DNA from: Gordionus sp. m RMFG-2023
Lineage: Eukaryota > Nematomorpha > Gordioida > Chordodea > Parachordodidae
DNA length: 64,000 nt
Direction: 5' to 3'
Assembly: GCF_954871325.1 (NCBI RefSeq)
Contig: NC_088776.1
Span: 60,164,954 to 60,228,953, forward strand
The notes below the pieces were generated by a model, which worked only from the letters and a program-made list of their open reading frames with translations, was not told where the DNA came from and ran no database searches. Shown one piece after another: positions 12,913 through 24,527 of the stretch. The position numbers and the translations under genes are program-made. Within the stretch, counting starts at the first letter, position 1, and every line of letters begins with the position of its first letter.

Positions 12913-13555
12913 AATTTACATGTGTAACAGTTAACGAAAATAAACAATATAAAAAAGAAAGAAAAAAAAACTTAACTAAAAATTAATATAAAATGACCTT
13001 TTCGGTGTAAAAAAATTTTTTTTTAACTTAAAAAGAATAACATTTAAAACCTTTTTTTTTTAAAACGAAAATTAAACCCTTTTAATAAAATAAAAACCTT
13101 TGTCAAAAAAATTTTTTTAAAGTTCCCATCCTTTTTTTTTCTTGTACATTGCTGAATTGTTCTGCTTGTAAGTTGGATTCGTCATCTGTCGATAGTTAGC
13201 TGCCCGATCGTAATCATCCTAAAATCTCCTGTCATTCGTCAATTTCGTCCATCAGATTTCTATAATTCCGTCCAATGGCTTATCATAGTTTTGATTCAGA
13301 TTTTCCAAAATTTCGCTACTTTCAAAAAAAAATTTTCATCTTGAACTTGTTCTCCATTATTTTTTAACGACGTTTATTTTTTATTAAAAGGTTGTTAAAA
13401 GGTTAATTTTCGTTATAAAATAATTTTTTAAAAAAATTAATGATTTTTGGCTTTTTGCACCCTTATTTTTTCGAATTAACTTTAATTTTAAGTTAAGTTT
13501 TTCTTTTGTATATTTTTTATTTTCATTAACTGTTACATATGTAAATTAGATAATC
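12913..13555. repeat. inverted-arm element with a less AT-rich core
   Basis: The sequence TTTACATGTGTAACAGTTAA followed by CGAAAATAAACAATATAAAA at ~12915 returns as its reverse complement near 13510-13550 (TTTTCATTAACTGTTACATA). A second inverted pair involves the AACTTAACTAAAAATTAA block. The core, 13140-13360, is visibly less AT-rich than its surroundings and looks like former coding DNA. On the minus strand it reads in pieces such as LDGIIEI and DRAANYRQMTNPTYKQ. I do not recognise a family. Confidence 0.5.
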
Positions 13556-14196
13556 TCCCGATAAAATATCTATGCTGGAAATTAAGAATAGCTTTAAGAT
13601 CATGTGATACGCTTCCATTTAATACTTACATTATATATTTGGGTAGATATTTTAATAGTTAACAATAGAATGCTTGAAAAACCGTCAGGACCTGGTCTGT
13701 TAAAGGTACATCGACGGGAAGCGGTTTAATTGTTGTAATGTTCAGACAGTGATATCTGCATCACCAAATGGTTCGATAATAGGCCAGTCAGTATACCAGA
13801 CCTCTAATTTTGTCGGCGATGGTCAAAATGAAGAGTCATATTATGGTGAAATCGTCTGTATCTTGAAATATGATAAATATAGCTGGAGCTGATAATGTAG
13901 ATAGAGTAATGTCAAAATTACTCACTTAAAAATATATATAAAAAAACAATAGGCAAGTTTTTAAATCTCTTCGTTGATTTATTTGGAGGCAGCAGTGTTG
14001 CTAGAGTATAAAAAAAGACAAAAGCGAGGCGGCCCATCTTAAAAATGATATGATGGATTATTATCAGTTTAAATGAATTGGCGGAATATTTTTAATTCAT
14101 GATAATATTGGATTATTAGCAGAGTTGATGGCGAGAGTAAACCTAAAAGCAGAGCAGTGGTTTGCAATATCTAACCTGACTTCTAGGGAAGAAAAT

Positions 14197-15265
14197 GTTG
14201 TAATATTATATTCTTTTAAGTTTATTTTTGGGTTTATTGATTTTTCATGTATAATGTTGTTGAAATTGATCGTTATATAATGTTTTTAAAAAAAAATATA
14301 TATTTTTTTTACATATATATTTTTATTCGCATAATTATTAAAAAAAACAATTAATTTACAGTTTTTTAAAATGTTTCATCATTAATTGCTATATCTTTCA
14401 TTCTGAATTTCCTCTGTCCTCCTATCTGACACTATATTACCCATTTGAACACCCACTTCTTAATCATTACCATTTTGAATACTATTATTTCACAACCTCA
14501 ACACTTCAGGTCTACTTTGTACCATTCTTGCATTAATCATCTGGGGATCCACTTGCTGCCCAATATTTTCTCCTGACATCATCATGATCGTCCCTCATAG
14601 CGTACGTGCAGCTGTCATGACCCTCCGAGGTGGTCCATTTGATTGTCATCTACTCTCATTGATCCTCCACTGTGTCGATTGAATTCGAGCACTCGGACAA
14701 TAGATAGACTTATGTCCTTTTACGCCACAAGTAAAACATTTTACATTTGAACTTGGTTTTCTCATTGGTACCATCGACCATCATTTGATCAGCTGCTAAT
14801 TCATTCGGTCTCACCACATTTCACTCAAAGTTTGAGGTCGAAGCGACGTCATCAGTATACAATCCTCAGTTTTCTGAAGTATCCAATGGTCATGCCATTG
14901 ATTGGCCAGATGATTAATGCAAGAGTGGAACAAAGGAGACCTGAAGTGTTGAGGTTGGGAAATAATAGTATTCAAAATGGTAATGATGGCCCAGTGGGTG
15001 TTCAAACGGGTAATATGGTATAAGATAGACAGAGGAAATCATTCAGAATGAAATGGAAGATTTAGCAATTAATGATGAAACATTGTAAGTAATTGTATTA
15101 CATTATTTGGTAATTAATTGTTTTTTTAAAATAATTATGCAAAAAATGTATCATTTTTGCCCCGGGTTTTTGTTCCTAAAAAAAGGGAGCCGTGTTGTAA
15201 TATTATATTTTTTTGTTTATTTTTGGGTTTGTTTATTTTTGGGTTTATTGATTTTTAACATCAGA
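14197..15265 (-). mobile_element. fossil retroelement piece with gag-like zinc knuckle
   Basis: On the minus strand a CCHC zinc knuckle (C-x2-C-x4-H-x4-C) of the kind found in retroelement Gag proteins lies near 14690-14745. Flanking it, ~180 bp arms (about 14372-14548 and 14905-15090) are inverted copies of each other. Outside those, a ~60 bp block (GTTGTAATATTATATT...) is directly repeated at ~14197 and ~15190. The whole is clearly broken and rearranged, with several breaks. An LTR-type element is one reading; a LINE ORF1, which can carry the same knuckle, is the alternative. No pol region is seen. Confidence 0.45.
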
Positions 15266-15728
15266 TTCTCATATCATTAATCGTAACAGAAAAGATTCTT
15301 CATATACCGATAGTAGTAGATCAAAAGACCAGGTCAATTGTTTTTTTTTATTTTCATAAATAATTAAAATAGTGTAATGATTAACTCCCATAGTATCATG
15401 ATACACTTTATATAATTTTTCTTATATATATCATTTATGAACAACAAAATCACATGAAAACCTATTTAAGAAACATACCTTTTGATAATTTTATTAAAAA
15501 ATTTTTTGAAAAAATAATAATTACGTGCCTCGGGTCTGAGTGGAATATATTTAAATAAAAATAAGAATTTTATTATATTTAGGATTTTTTAATATAAATA
15601 TCAATTATAAAAGGACATTTAATTCGATGGAATTCATTATATGTTTATTGCCAATATATTTAAATATTTAGATAAAAATATTAAAGTAAAAGTTTTTAAT
15701 AATTTTAGGAAAAAATAAAAAAATTAAT

Positions 15729-15830
15729 TATAGAGGGCGCTAAAATTATAATATTTTTTTTCTGGGGCATAAAAAACATGTTAAAAAAAAGAGGAATATT
15801 TATGGTTAAAAATACATTGAGCCCTCTATA
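15729..15830. mobile_element. ~100 bp MITE with TATAGAGGGC ends
   Basis: The left end is TATAGAGGGCGCTAAAATTA and the right end TACATTGAGCCCTCTATA, which are inverted repeats of ~14 bp with one mismatch. Terminal TA dinucleotides suggest a mariner-like TA target. The core is AT-rich and non-coding. Confidence 0.65.
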
Positions 15831-16434
15831 ATTGATTTATATTCATAAAATTACAAAATCAATATTAAATTCTTATTTTTTCATTATTACTTTTGTTTAA
15901 TTAATGCATTTCATGAGTTTCATTTCAATTTTAAATGAGACACTTTTCAAAATAATATTTTAAAATAATTTTTACATTTTCTTAAGGAGAATTTTAAGGG
16001 CTACAAACTGATATACAATTTAATACTTTAGATCAAAAATATTTTGACTATTTTGAGTTTTGTTAGATGGGGAAAAGCTGATCAAACTTTGAAGGCTTAA
16101 TAACTCAGGGTAGATTTGAGCTAGAACATAATTTTGATATATATATACAAAATATACAATCTATTTAACTTTCTTATCAAGTTTTAACCATTTTTAAAGT
16201 AGATATCCAAATCATATGATGATTTGTTTTGGAATTACCCAAATATATTAAAGCTCTTAATAAATTGGTTTATTGATTAAAAAGTTTGGCCTAGCCTTTT
16301 AAATCATACCATTTACTTGGGTTTTTGTAAAGGACTGTAAGAATACAAAAATCTGGTAATTTTTGACAAATACCATGTAAGATTTATAAGAACTAATCAA
16401 ATGTTACATATTGGGTCATGAAGAATGGTTTTAC

Positions 16435-17412
16435 TTTAGTTTTGATGTCACATTTTTCTCCAAAAATATTTGTTTCCATTTTTTGAAAAATTGAAGTTTT
16501 AGGTTCAAGTGGCAGGATTTGGTAATGTGAGTTGATTCTGAAAGAATTATAATGATTACATTAATAACTCCACAAGAGTATGATGAGAGACAATATTCTA
16601 AATAGGTAACTTAAATATATGTTATTAAGCAGCTATATAACTTTTGAAGTTCTCTGATTTAATTACTAAGAGAATAATGTCCTGTAAAATAATGTTTAAG
16701 GAATTGGAACTAAAATTGTTATATTGTTTGGAAGATATTGAGTCATTAAAAATAGGAAGGCTAAAAGATTTCTTATATTCTTTTGTATAACTGCTATATT
16801 CAATTTTGTTAGAATTCTTAAGATCTGATATATTCGCCAAATATGTTATAACTACATGGCTGGCATTAGGATGATTAAAATAATTATTTGTATCTTCATT
16901 TTCTATTATAAATTTACCAATAATTTTAAATATTTTAACCTAAAAATATTATTTAATTTAATTTGTATTAGTATTTTTAATACTTTGAATTTTATATTTT
17001 GGTTATTTGTTATATTTTTGTGCAAGCAATTCATATATGTTTGAAGAATATGAGAAATATGTACATCTGTAAGGCATTTATTTAGATCTTGAGATAATAG
17101 TGGCCATAATTTTCGCAAGCATTTTCCATTATTTATTAGTGTAATAAATTTTTCAATAAGTCTGCTTATGATATCATTATTAATATACACAATACCATCT
17201 CTTTTAATTTCCATAATCACATTTTTTATAATAAGATCTTAGAAAATATTTAAAAGACAAAACTTATTAATACTACCTTTTTCATCTTGGGTGTTATTTT
17301 TGTCGTTAATATCATTTAATACTTTTTCTAAATACTTACTTTCCATAAGTGATGAACCTGTTTGCAACATTTTTACAATTTGATGGCCTAACTCATAAAT
17401 GTTACAATGGTG
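16435..17412 (-). CDS. NOP9: NOP9-type protein, N-terminal exons
   Basis: Four minus-strand exons in consistent phase: 17412-17277, 17237-16984, 16939-16642 and 16597-16435. The chain reads ..YELGHQIVKMLQTGSSLMES, YLEKVLNDIN, DLIIKNVIMEIKRDGIVY, LRKLWPLLSQDLNKC, ISHILQTYMNCLHK, KIFKIIGKFIIENEDTN, PNASHVVITYLAN, NIILQDIILLVIKSENF and YCLSSYSCGVINVI. This follows the animal NOP9 N-terminal half step by step: the region just before the first Puf repeats, a 'LW..L...L' repeat, a conserved 'GS.VV..LL'-like repeat and a 'SSFCLQ'-like repeat. The start codon exon is not found. The exons are much more AT-rich and Asn-rich than the downstream NOP9 exons at 3738-12494. The last exon ends in phase 2 (donor GTAAAA), which does not join exon 12494 (phase 0), so either a linking exon is missing or this is a second copy. 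Confidence 0.72.
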
Positions 17413-18054
17413 CTAAACCTTCATTTATAGTTAGCACTGAAGCTGGAAACCAATATTAAAAAATAAACAAGTATTGTATTTGTATTAAGTTTAAAATATT
17501 GGTATTGGTTTAAACAATCAATGTTTTTTATTTCTTGTATTGGTATTTCTATTAGTATTGGTTTAAATTGGTATATATTGATTTAAATTCTAATTACTTA
17601 TTAAAATTAATAAAATAGAGATTATAAAACCCTTAATTTTTAGTTTTAAATAAACATGGAAAAAAAATCATGAATTAAAAACATGGCTAAGAACAAACTC
17701 TCAAAATTTTACTAAAAACAAATTCTTTTTATAAACTAGGGATTTATTAGGTGATGTGAATATAAAAATTATTGATTTAATCATAAATTTTTTTTTAATA
17801 ACAAACCTAACCAAGCTAACCAAATAATAAAAGTAATTTTGAAACTTTTTATTTAGCACAAAAAATATAACAAAATAAGTACATTAAAATATAACATCAC
17901 TGTCTATTTATATAAAATATAGTGAAGATTGATATAAATTTATATAAGAAAAAATATTTTATGTCTTTAAGAACAATCCTGCATGAGAATCCAACTCTTT
18001 CGGCAGGCAAGCTTGGATAGTATTCTCATCTAGTGAACAACGTTGATCATAACC

Positions 18055-18250
18055 AGAGTTGTACATTTGCTTAAATTAAAAAGATCTTCAAAGATCTAGA
18101 TATTTGAAGATCGTAAAATTTGAAGATCTTTTATTTTTAAAAAATTTGGAGCAACGATCTTCAAAGATCGAGATCTTTTATTTTTTAAAAAAATTTGAGA
18201 TTATCTTTGAAGATCTTTTATTTAAAAATATTTTAGATCAACGATCTTCA
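18055..18250. repeat. palindromic GATCTTTGAAGATC minisatellite
   Basis: Multiple imperfect copies of AAGATCTTCAAAGATC occur, each nearly its own reverse complement and separated by AT-rich linkers containing TTTTATTTTTAAAAAATTTG. The repeated self-complementary cores could form cruciforms. No gene is visible around it. Confidence 0.75.
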
Positions 18251-18474
18251 AAGTTTTCATATTTTATAATGTTATAGTAAATTATTATTTCTTTGATATT
18301 ATTTTTTGAAGTAAATGGGTTAGTAAGCATGTTAAATTAAAATTAAAATTCAATAAAGAAGTACCGACAATTTTCATAATCGTTATTTTTTTTAACTTTT
18401 TTTGACATATGTGGGTAAAAAAAAAATTATATTAAAAAATAATTTATATTATAATTTTCCGATGTCCTCACTAC

Positions 18475-18545
18475 GTCATTGTCATCGCTATGTCATGTCA
18501 TCTCTACGTCATGTCATCTCTACGTCATGTCATCTCTACGTCATG
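18475..18545. repeat. 16 bp tandem repeat CATCTCTACGTCATGT
   Basis: Three near-perfect and one or two degenerate copies of a 16 bp unit (CATCTCTACGTCATGT) lie head to tail. The array is non-coding and stands out from the AT-rich background. Confidence 0.85.
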
Positions 18546-18985
18546 TTATCGGTACGATTTTTTTTTTGATTTTTTTATTTTATTTATATATTTTTACAAA
18601 CATATGAATGGAATTTCGAGAATTGATGGTGTACACATATCTAACATTTTAAGAGATTTGAAAAATCGTCTTTGAATTGATAAAAACAATATTCCCTACT
18701 TTGTATATATGAATGAAACTTTTTATTTCACTTAATCCTTTCTTTATTTTTTAGATTACCTTAACAATTTTCATCTCATATTTTCAATTACACATTAATG
18801 AAATCTCTACAAGATACTCAGCTTGTTTATTTATTTTGAACATACTCACAATTTTTGTCAGTACTTACATTACAATTTTTTATGCTCATATTTTTCTTTC
18901 ATAACCAATAATAAAGAAGATAGCCAAGTTCAAGTATATTCAAATATTTAAATATTTTTATCCTAACTTATTTATAATCTCCAAT

Positions 18986-19385
18986 CAGTGGCGTAGCTAG
19001 GAATTTTTTTAGAGGGGGTCCATACATATAAAAGCCTGGGAGGCTTCGCCCCCCACCCTTTTGCTTGGCCTTCGGCCGGATTTATCTTACAAATCATAAC
19101 CATATCTTCTATAATATAAAATAAATATATTTTTTAAATGCATCAATAATATGTTATTATAATTTAGTAGATTATTCTCAATGACTTTATTATAATACTA
19201 ACCAGAATAATTTCAATAGTAATATAATATCCTTACACAAACATCAAAACCAGAAAAATATTAATATTAATGGTATTTATTTAATATAAAGTCATCTTTA
19301 AGTCTTTTGAACGTTTAATCTAGAAATATAATTTTGCTCTGGGAGGGGTCCAAACCCGAAAACCACTCCCGTAGCTACGCCACTG
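18986..19385. mobile_element. hAT-type MITE, 400 bp, 8 bp target duplication
   Basis: The terminal inverted repeats are CAGTGGCGTAGCTAGG (left) and CGTAGCTACGCCACTG (right). They are flanked by an exact 8 bp direct repeat TCTCCAAT at 18978-18985 and 19386-19393. An 8 bp duplication with CAG..CTG ends marks the hAT superfamily. The subterminal parts are GC-rich (GGGAGGCTTCGCCCC, GGGAGGGGTCC) around an AT-rich core. No transposase remains, so it moved in trans. Confidence 0.92.
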
Positions 19386-19489
19386 TCTCCAATCCTTATA
19401 AATAACTCTTTCTTTATTGTTTTTCCCCACCTTTAATGAATTTATTTATCACTAAATTTTATTATCTCATTCTTTTCTTTCTATCTCTA

Positions 19490-20560
19490 GTATCTATTAA
19501 CCACTATTTCTCAAAACCTTATTAATTCCTTTAATTTAATTTTTATTATTTTTATAATATAATAATTTATGCCTTCTTTTTCCCCCCTATTTTAATCATA
19601 TTTTTTTTATAACCTTACAATTAATTAACCTTAATCTTAATAACATTACATTCATCATGTTATTTTTTAACTTTTAGAATATCATAATAGGCTTGATAAG
19701 TACCCCAAAAATTATTTTTTTTGATGGTAGCCAAACCTTATCAATTCCTTTAATTAATTTAATTTTTATAATATAATAATTTATACCTTCTTTCCCCCCC
19801 CCCCCTTTTTTTTTATTTTTTACCTTACAATTAATTAACCTTAATCTTGATAACATTACATTCATCATGTTATTTTTTAACTTTTAGAATATCATAATAG
19901 GCTTGATAAGTCCCCCAAAATTTTTTTTTGATGATAGCCAAACCTTATCAACTCCTTTAATTTAATTTAATTTTTATAATATAATAATTTATACCTTCTT
20001 TCCCCCCCCCCTTTTTTTTTATTTTTTACCTTACAATTAATTAACCTTAATCTTAATAACATTACATTCATCATGTTATTTTTTAACTTTTAGAATATCA
20101 TAATAGGCTTGATAAGTCCCCACAAAATTTTTTTTGATGATAGCCAAACCTTATCAATTCCTTTAATTTAATTTAATTTTTATAATATAATAATTTATAC
20201 CTTCTTTCCCTCCCCCCCCCTTTTTTTATTTTTTACCTGGCAATTAATTAACCTTGATCTTAATAACATTACATTCATCATGTTATTTTTTAACTTTTAG
20301 AATATAATAATAGGCTTGATAAGTCCCCCAAAAAAATTTTTTGATGATAGCCAAACCTTATCAATTCCTTTAATTTAATTTTTACTATTTTTATAATATA
20401 ATAATTTACACCTTCTTTCTCCCCCCTTTTTTAATCTTATTTTTTAATTACCTTACCATTAATTAACCTTAATAACGTTACATTCATCATGTTTTTTTAT
20501 TTAGAATATCATAATAGGCTTGATAATTACCCCAAAAAATTTATTTGATGATAGCCCTCC
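19490..20560. repeat. ~207 bp satellite array with C/T tract
   Basis: Five to six units of about 206-211 bp. The landmark CATGTTATTTTTTAACTTT recurs at about 19658, 19867, 20073, 20279 and (diverged) 20490. Each unit holds AATAGGCTTGATAAGT, a TGATGATAGCCAAACCTTAT segment, TAATATAATAATTTATACC, and a homopolymer tract of 6-13 C followed by T. C-tract length differs between units while the rest is well conserved, consistent with replication slippage on top of unequal exchange. Confidence 0.92.
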
Positions 20561-21600
20561 AACTACTAGAAATATGCATCTAATATTGACCCATCTACCG
20601 GTTTTACATTATTTTAATGTTTGTTTAATTTTAACAATAGTTTATTTATATTTTTGCCTGATTTCTTTATTTGTCTAGGCTAACCCTAATCCCTCACATT
20701 GCTACAAAACATGATGAATCTATTATAAAAGATAAGAAGAAAATAATGACAATTAAACAATCGCCTTACCCGTTCTAGAGTTACTGGTAACATAAAAAAG
20801 AACTACGCTTGATGAACTCATCTGGAGGTTTATTTTGTTTTTTTAATCTTATGTTTTATATCTATGTTTATTTTATTTTCATCCTCTCCAAATTAAACTA
20901 TGACTACTACCACAATCCCCATGCCTCCGCCTATTTTTTAACAAATATAAACATTTAATTCTGTACTATCATTCAATTCCATTAGGAGTTAATATAAATA
21001 TTACGTTATCCGATTCTCTGAGAAACTTTCATGAATATTTAGGGGAATGTTCAAATTTGAATGTACAGTACGGCCAATTTCATCAACTTTAGTAATGGAA
21101 AAATATGCAGTAGTTCTGTCGTGGCCTTTAAAACAATACTTACGACCGTTTTATGGTTGAGTTAACATTGTCGTTCATGATTCTATTTTAGAAGGGGATA
21201 CCAATGCTCACATTGAGAGAAATATCGTTTTGCTATTTTAATTTTATTTGTCATGATTCTCTAATAAGTGGTTGCCCAGGCCTTCCCAGTTTCCCTTATA
21301 CATGTTTTTTTCCATATTAAACTAATTGGTAAATCAGATATTTCCTGTTCATGTGATGATATTAAAAATTTAACTATCTCCGAAGGGGGAAAAAATTTTC
21401 AAAATTATAATGGGTAGGAGTGGGCTTGGAACCTCAAAATTAATATTAGCTTGCACCTGACTTGGGAATATCTTTTACAAATTATCAAGGGTTGAGCTGG
21501 GCTTGATAAACTTTTTTAAAATTATAAGATCTTGGATGCTTCCTAATATTGTGAGCTTGAACCTGGCATGACATCTATCGTAAAAAACGAATAAAAATCT
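20561..21600. other. gene-free spacer
   Basis: No exon, RNA gene or clear terminal repeats recognised. AT-rich unique-looking sequence lies between the 207 bp satellite and the 115 bp degenerate array. Confidence 0.4.
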
Positions 21601-21624
21601 CATTTCCCGTCATTTTTGACGGGT

Positions 21625-22080
21625 TTTTTACTAGTTTATATTAAAATTTAAATGAAGATTTAATGTAAAGTAACACAAAAAAGTGACAATTGTAATAATC
21701 GTTATTTTTAAATTATTTGATTTATTGTGTCGTAAATAGGTTAAAATTTTTATTATTAAGATGAATAAAATTTCAATGAAGATGTACCCTAGAAAAGTGA
21801 CAATTGTCATAATCATTATTTTTGAAAATTTTTTTTAAAGCATAGTTATTGTTAACATGTTAAATAAAAATTTCAGTGAAGATGTAGGAAGGTGACAAGT
21901 CATAAACGTTATTTTTTAACTTTTTTGAATTTTTTTAAAGCAAATGGATAAAAATAGTTATTGTTAACATGTTAAATTGAAATTTCAGTGAAGATGTACC
22001 ACAGGAAAGTAACAGTTGCCATAATCGTTATTTTTGAACTTTTTTGATTTTTTTAAATATATAACATAGAAAACTGCCAA
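21625..22080. repeat. degenerate ~115 bp tandem repeat
   Basis: Four diverged units share TTTCA(A/G)TGAAGATGTA, then (A)AAGTGACAATTGTCATAAT, then CGTTATTTTTGAACTTTTT and a GTTATTGTTAACATGTTAAA linker. A single related unit lies at 18310-18420 (CATGTTAAATTAAAATT .. CATAATCGTTATTTTTTTT), so the sequence is dispersed as well as tandem. Non-coding. Confidence 0.75.
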
Positions 22081-22690
22081 TTGTCATATGTAATATTTTT
22101 AAAATTTTTTAAAATTTAAACAAGGATAAAATAAAGATATTTCAAAAATTATTTATTATTTCAAAATTATTGAAAAAAAAATATCTTTAACCAGGTTTGT
22201 TGTTAGGAAGGTCCTACCCCGTCTAATTATAAAAAATATTGGCTCAGCATGTTTCTTAAATCTTTGATGGCTTTAGATTATAAAATATTAAAAAGTGGTG
22301 CCTTCTAACTTCTATAATTTGAGCGTTATTTAAGTATAGTCGTGCTTTTACAATGTACAACGACATTAAACAGCAAGCCTTTGCGAGCTATAAGGCATAG
22401 CTCATATTTATATTCCGAGTCCAGATTTTATAAATATATTTATGGATTGTCAAACAAAATAATAAACCTGACCTAACTTATTCAATTGGGTAGATCTAGT
22501 TTTTTTTATTCTGAAAATATTTTAGATTTTCTTTATGTTACTCTATCAATTCGAGTCGCGAAAGGCAGTTTTAATTATGAATATTTATTGCAAACCTAGC
22601 AAATAGTTCAATATTAACATCGAAATATTTCTCCTTTTAAAATTCAACCCATACTATATGATCCTTCACTACAAAGGTGGAAAAAAATCT

Positions 22691-23787
22691 CTTAACTACT
22701 AAGGTGGGGTCTATTTTATCCCAAATTTTGATTAGCTATATCTCAGAACATATTAAGATCTACCATTTTAAATACATATTAAAATATTATTGGAAATAAT
22801 AAATACAAAATCTTAGATTAATAGTTACTTCTAAAAAAAGTGATACAAATTTTACTAAAGTTGCTGAAATAAATTTTTTTTTTCTGAAACCTTCCTTTAA
22901 TTATAGTTTTTATCACCAAAAAAAATTTAAAAAATGCAAATTTTATTATATATTTATTTAAATCAATGTTGAATATAGAAAATTATATAAATTTTATAAG
23001 ATATCAAATATTAAAAAAAATATTTCTGTTGATCATATATGGAGTTATAAGTTCCATTGCTAATAATTTTATAAATTTTTATATTCGATAAATTATTAGC
23101 TTTATAAACTATCAGTACATTTATTATTTATATATTTACTATAGTATAAAAAATGGTCAATGGCCTTCTATTGGATTTCCTGGATATATAATATATGGAG
23201 GATAGTTGATCAACTGTATCAACCAATTTTTGTTAAATTATAAAAAGTAATAATTTTTGGTTTTTTAAACTCACCAGTTGATGCATCAATTTTGTTATCA
23301 TAATGTAGTGCGTAGAAAGCAACACTAAATTCTTATACTTTTTTGGTATGTATGAAACTAACAGTTCTATTTTCTCTAAATGCAAATAAACAAAATTTAT
23401 ATCTCTAATCATCACCTGACTCACAATCTACATAAAATGTTTTAAATATTAAATAGACAATACTTTCAGAACTTGATGATATTAAATTTTCATGTTCATC
23501 TTTTATAGTATTTAGCTCCACAAGAAAAAAAATTAGTATTAAATTTTAAAATTTTGGGTTACAATGCAACATTGAAAAGTTAAAAAAAAAAAATTTTTCA
23601 ATTTTATATATTAGTTTGAATTATACAATAATATTAATTAATAAATAAAAATATGGAAAATTTGATAGATATGTTCCTTATAACTATTAAACTACTATAA
23701 AAACCAGGTCAAATTATCTTCAGGATTTTTAATTACCAAGATTATATAAGATGTGGGGTATTATTTACCCCACCTTTGTAGTTAAGG
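22691..23787 (-). mobile_element. piggyBac-like element remnant
   Basis: The ends are inverted repeats: left CTCTTAACTACTAAGGTGGGG, right (opposite strand) CCCTTAACTACAAAGGTGGGG. TTAA adjoins the right end, as expected for piggyBac target sites. The minus strand, about 23150-23440, keeps a transposase C-terminal-domain signature: the 'FRENR..SFIHTKK' and 'KP.IITFYNLTK' blocks followed by VDQLSS. Frames are broken and most of the catalytic domain is missing, so it is a non-autonomous decayed copy about 1.1 kb long. A closely related piece lies in inverse orientation at 24528-25143. Confidence 0.75.
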
Positions 23788-24527
23788 GTTAAAAAAATGA
23801 TGTCTTCTAACTTCTATAATTTGAGCGCTATTTAATATTAAGTAAAAGTCATACTTTTACTATACAACGACATAAAATAGCAAGTCTTTACGAGCAATAA
23901 GACATAGATCAATTTAGGTTACAAGTCCAAATTTTTTAAAAAGCAATAATAAACCAAACCTAACTTATTCAATATGTCGATCCAGTTTTTTTAATTCTTC
24001 TGAAACCATCAATTCTAGTCGCGATAGACAGTTTATGTTGAATGATATTTTATTAATTAAACTTAATAAAAGTTTAACGTTATATTTTGATTTTTATTAT
24101 ATTTATATAAATTTTTATTTGTATATATTATATCATGTATACTTTATATAAATAAAATCATTTTAAATACTAATTAAAAAATGAGGAATAATTGAAGAAC
24201 AAAATAAAATTGTTACACAAACTCTTAAAGTACTGAAAAAAATCAAAATTAGTTTTACTTTACACAATGACTGAGGTCTTCATAGTCCCATCTTTCCGGG
24301 AGGTAGAAAAGAAATATAATATATAAATAAAATAAATTTCAAAATCGTCTGTGCATTTCAAATAAAATAGAAGGCGAAGGGTGAAGTTTTTCTTTTTATT
24401 ATAAAAAGAATTATATATTTAAAAATTTTTTAAGATAATTGATTTGATATTTTTTAAAATATTTGCAATTTGTTGAGCTTGGGGTAGTATAGGTTCCCCC
24501 CTTTGTACTTTCGAAATTTTTTTTTTC

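Noticed and set aside
12705-12947. Minus-strand frame just upstream of the NOP9 exon at 12494 (..LLKHRDLESRFSKHFC..)
   Set aside because: The underlying DNA recurs at 35806-35991 with MITE-type ends, so it is repeat and not a NOP9 exon.
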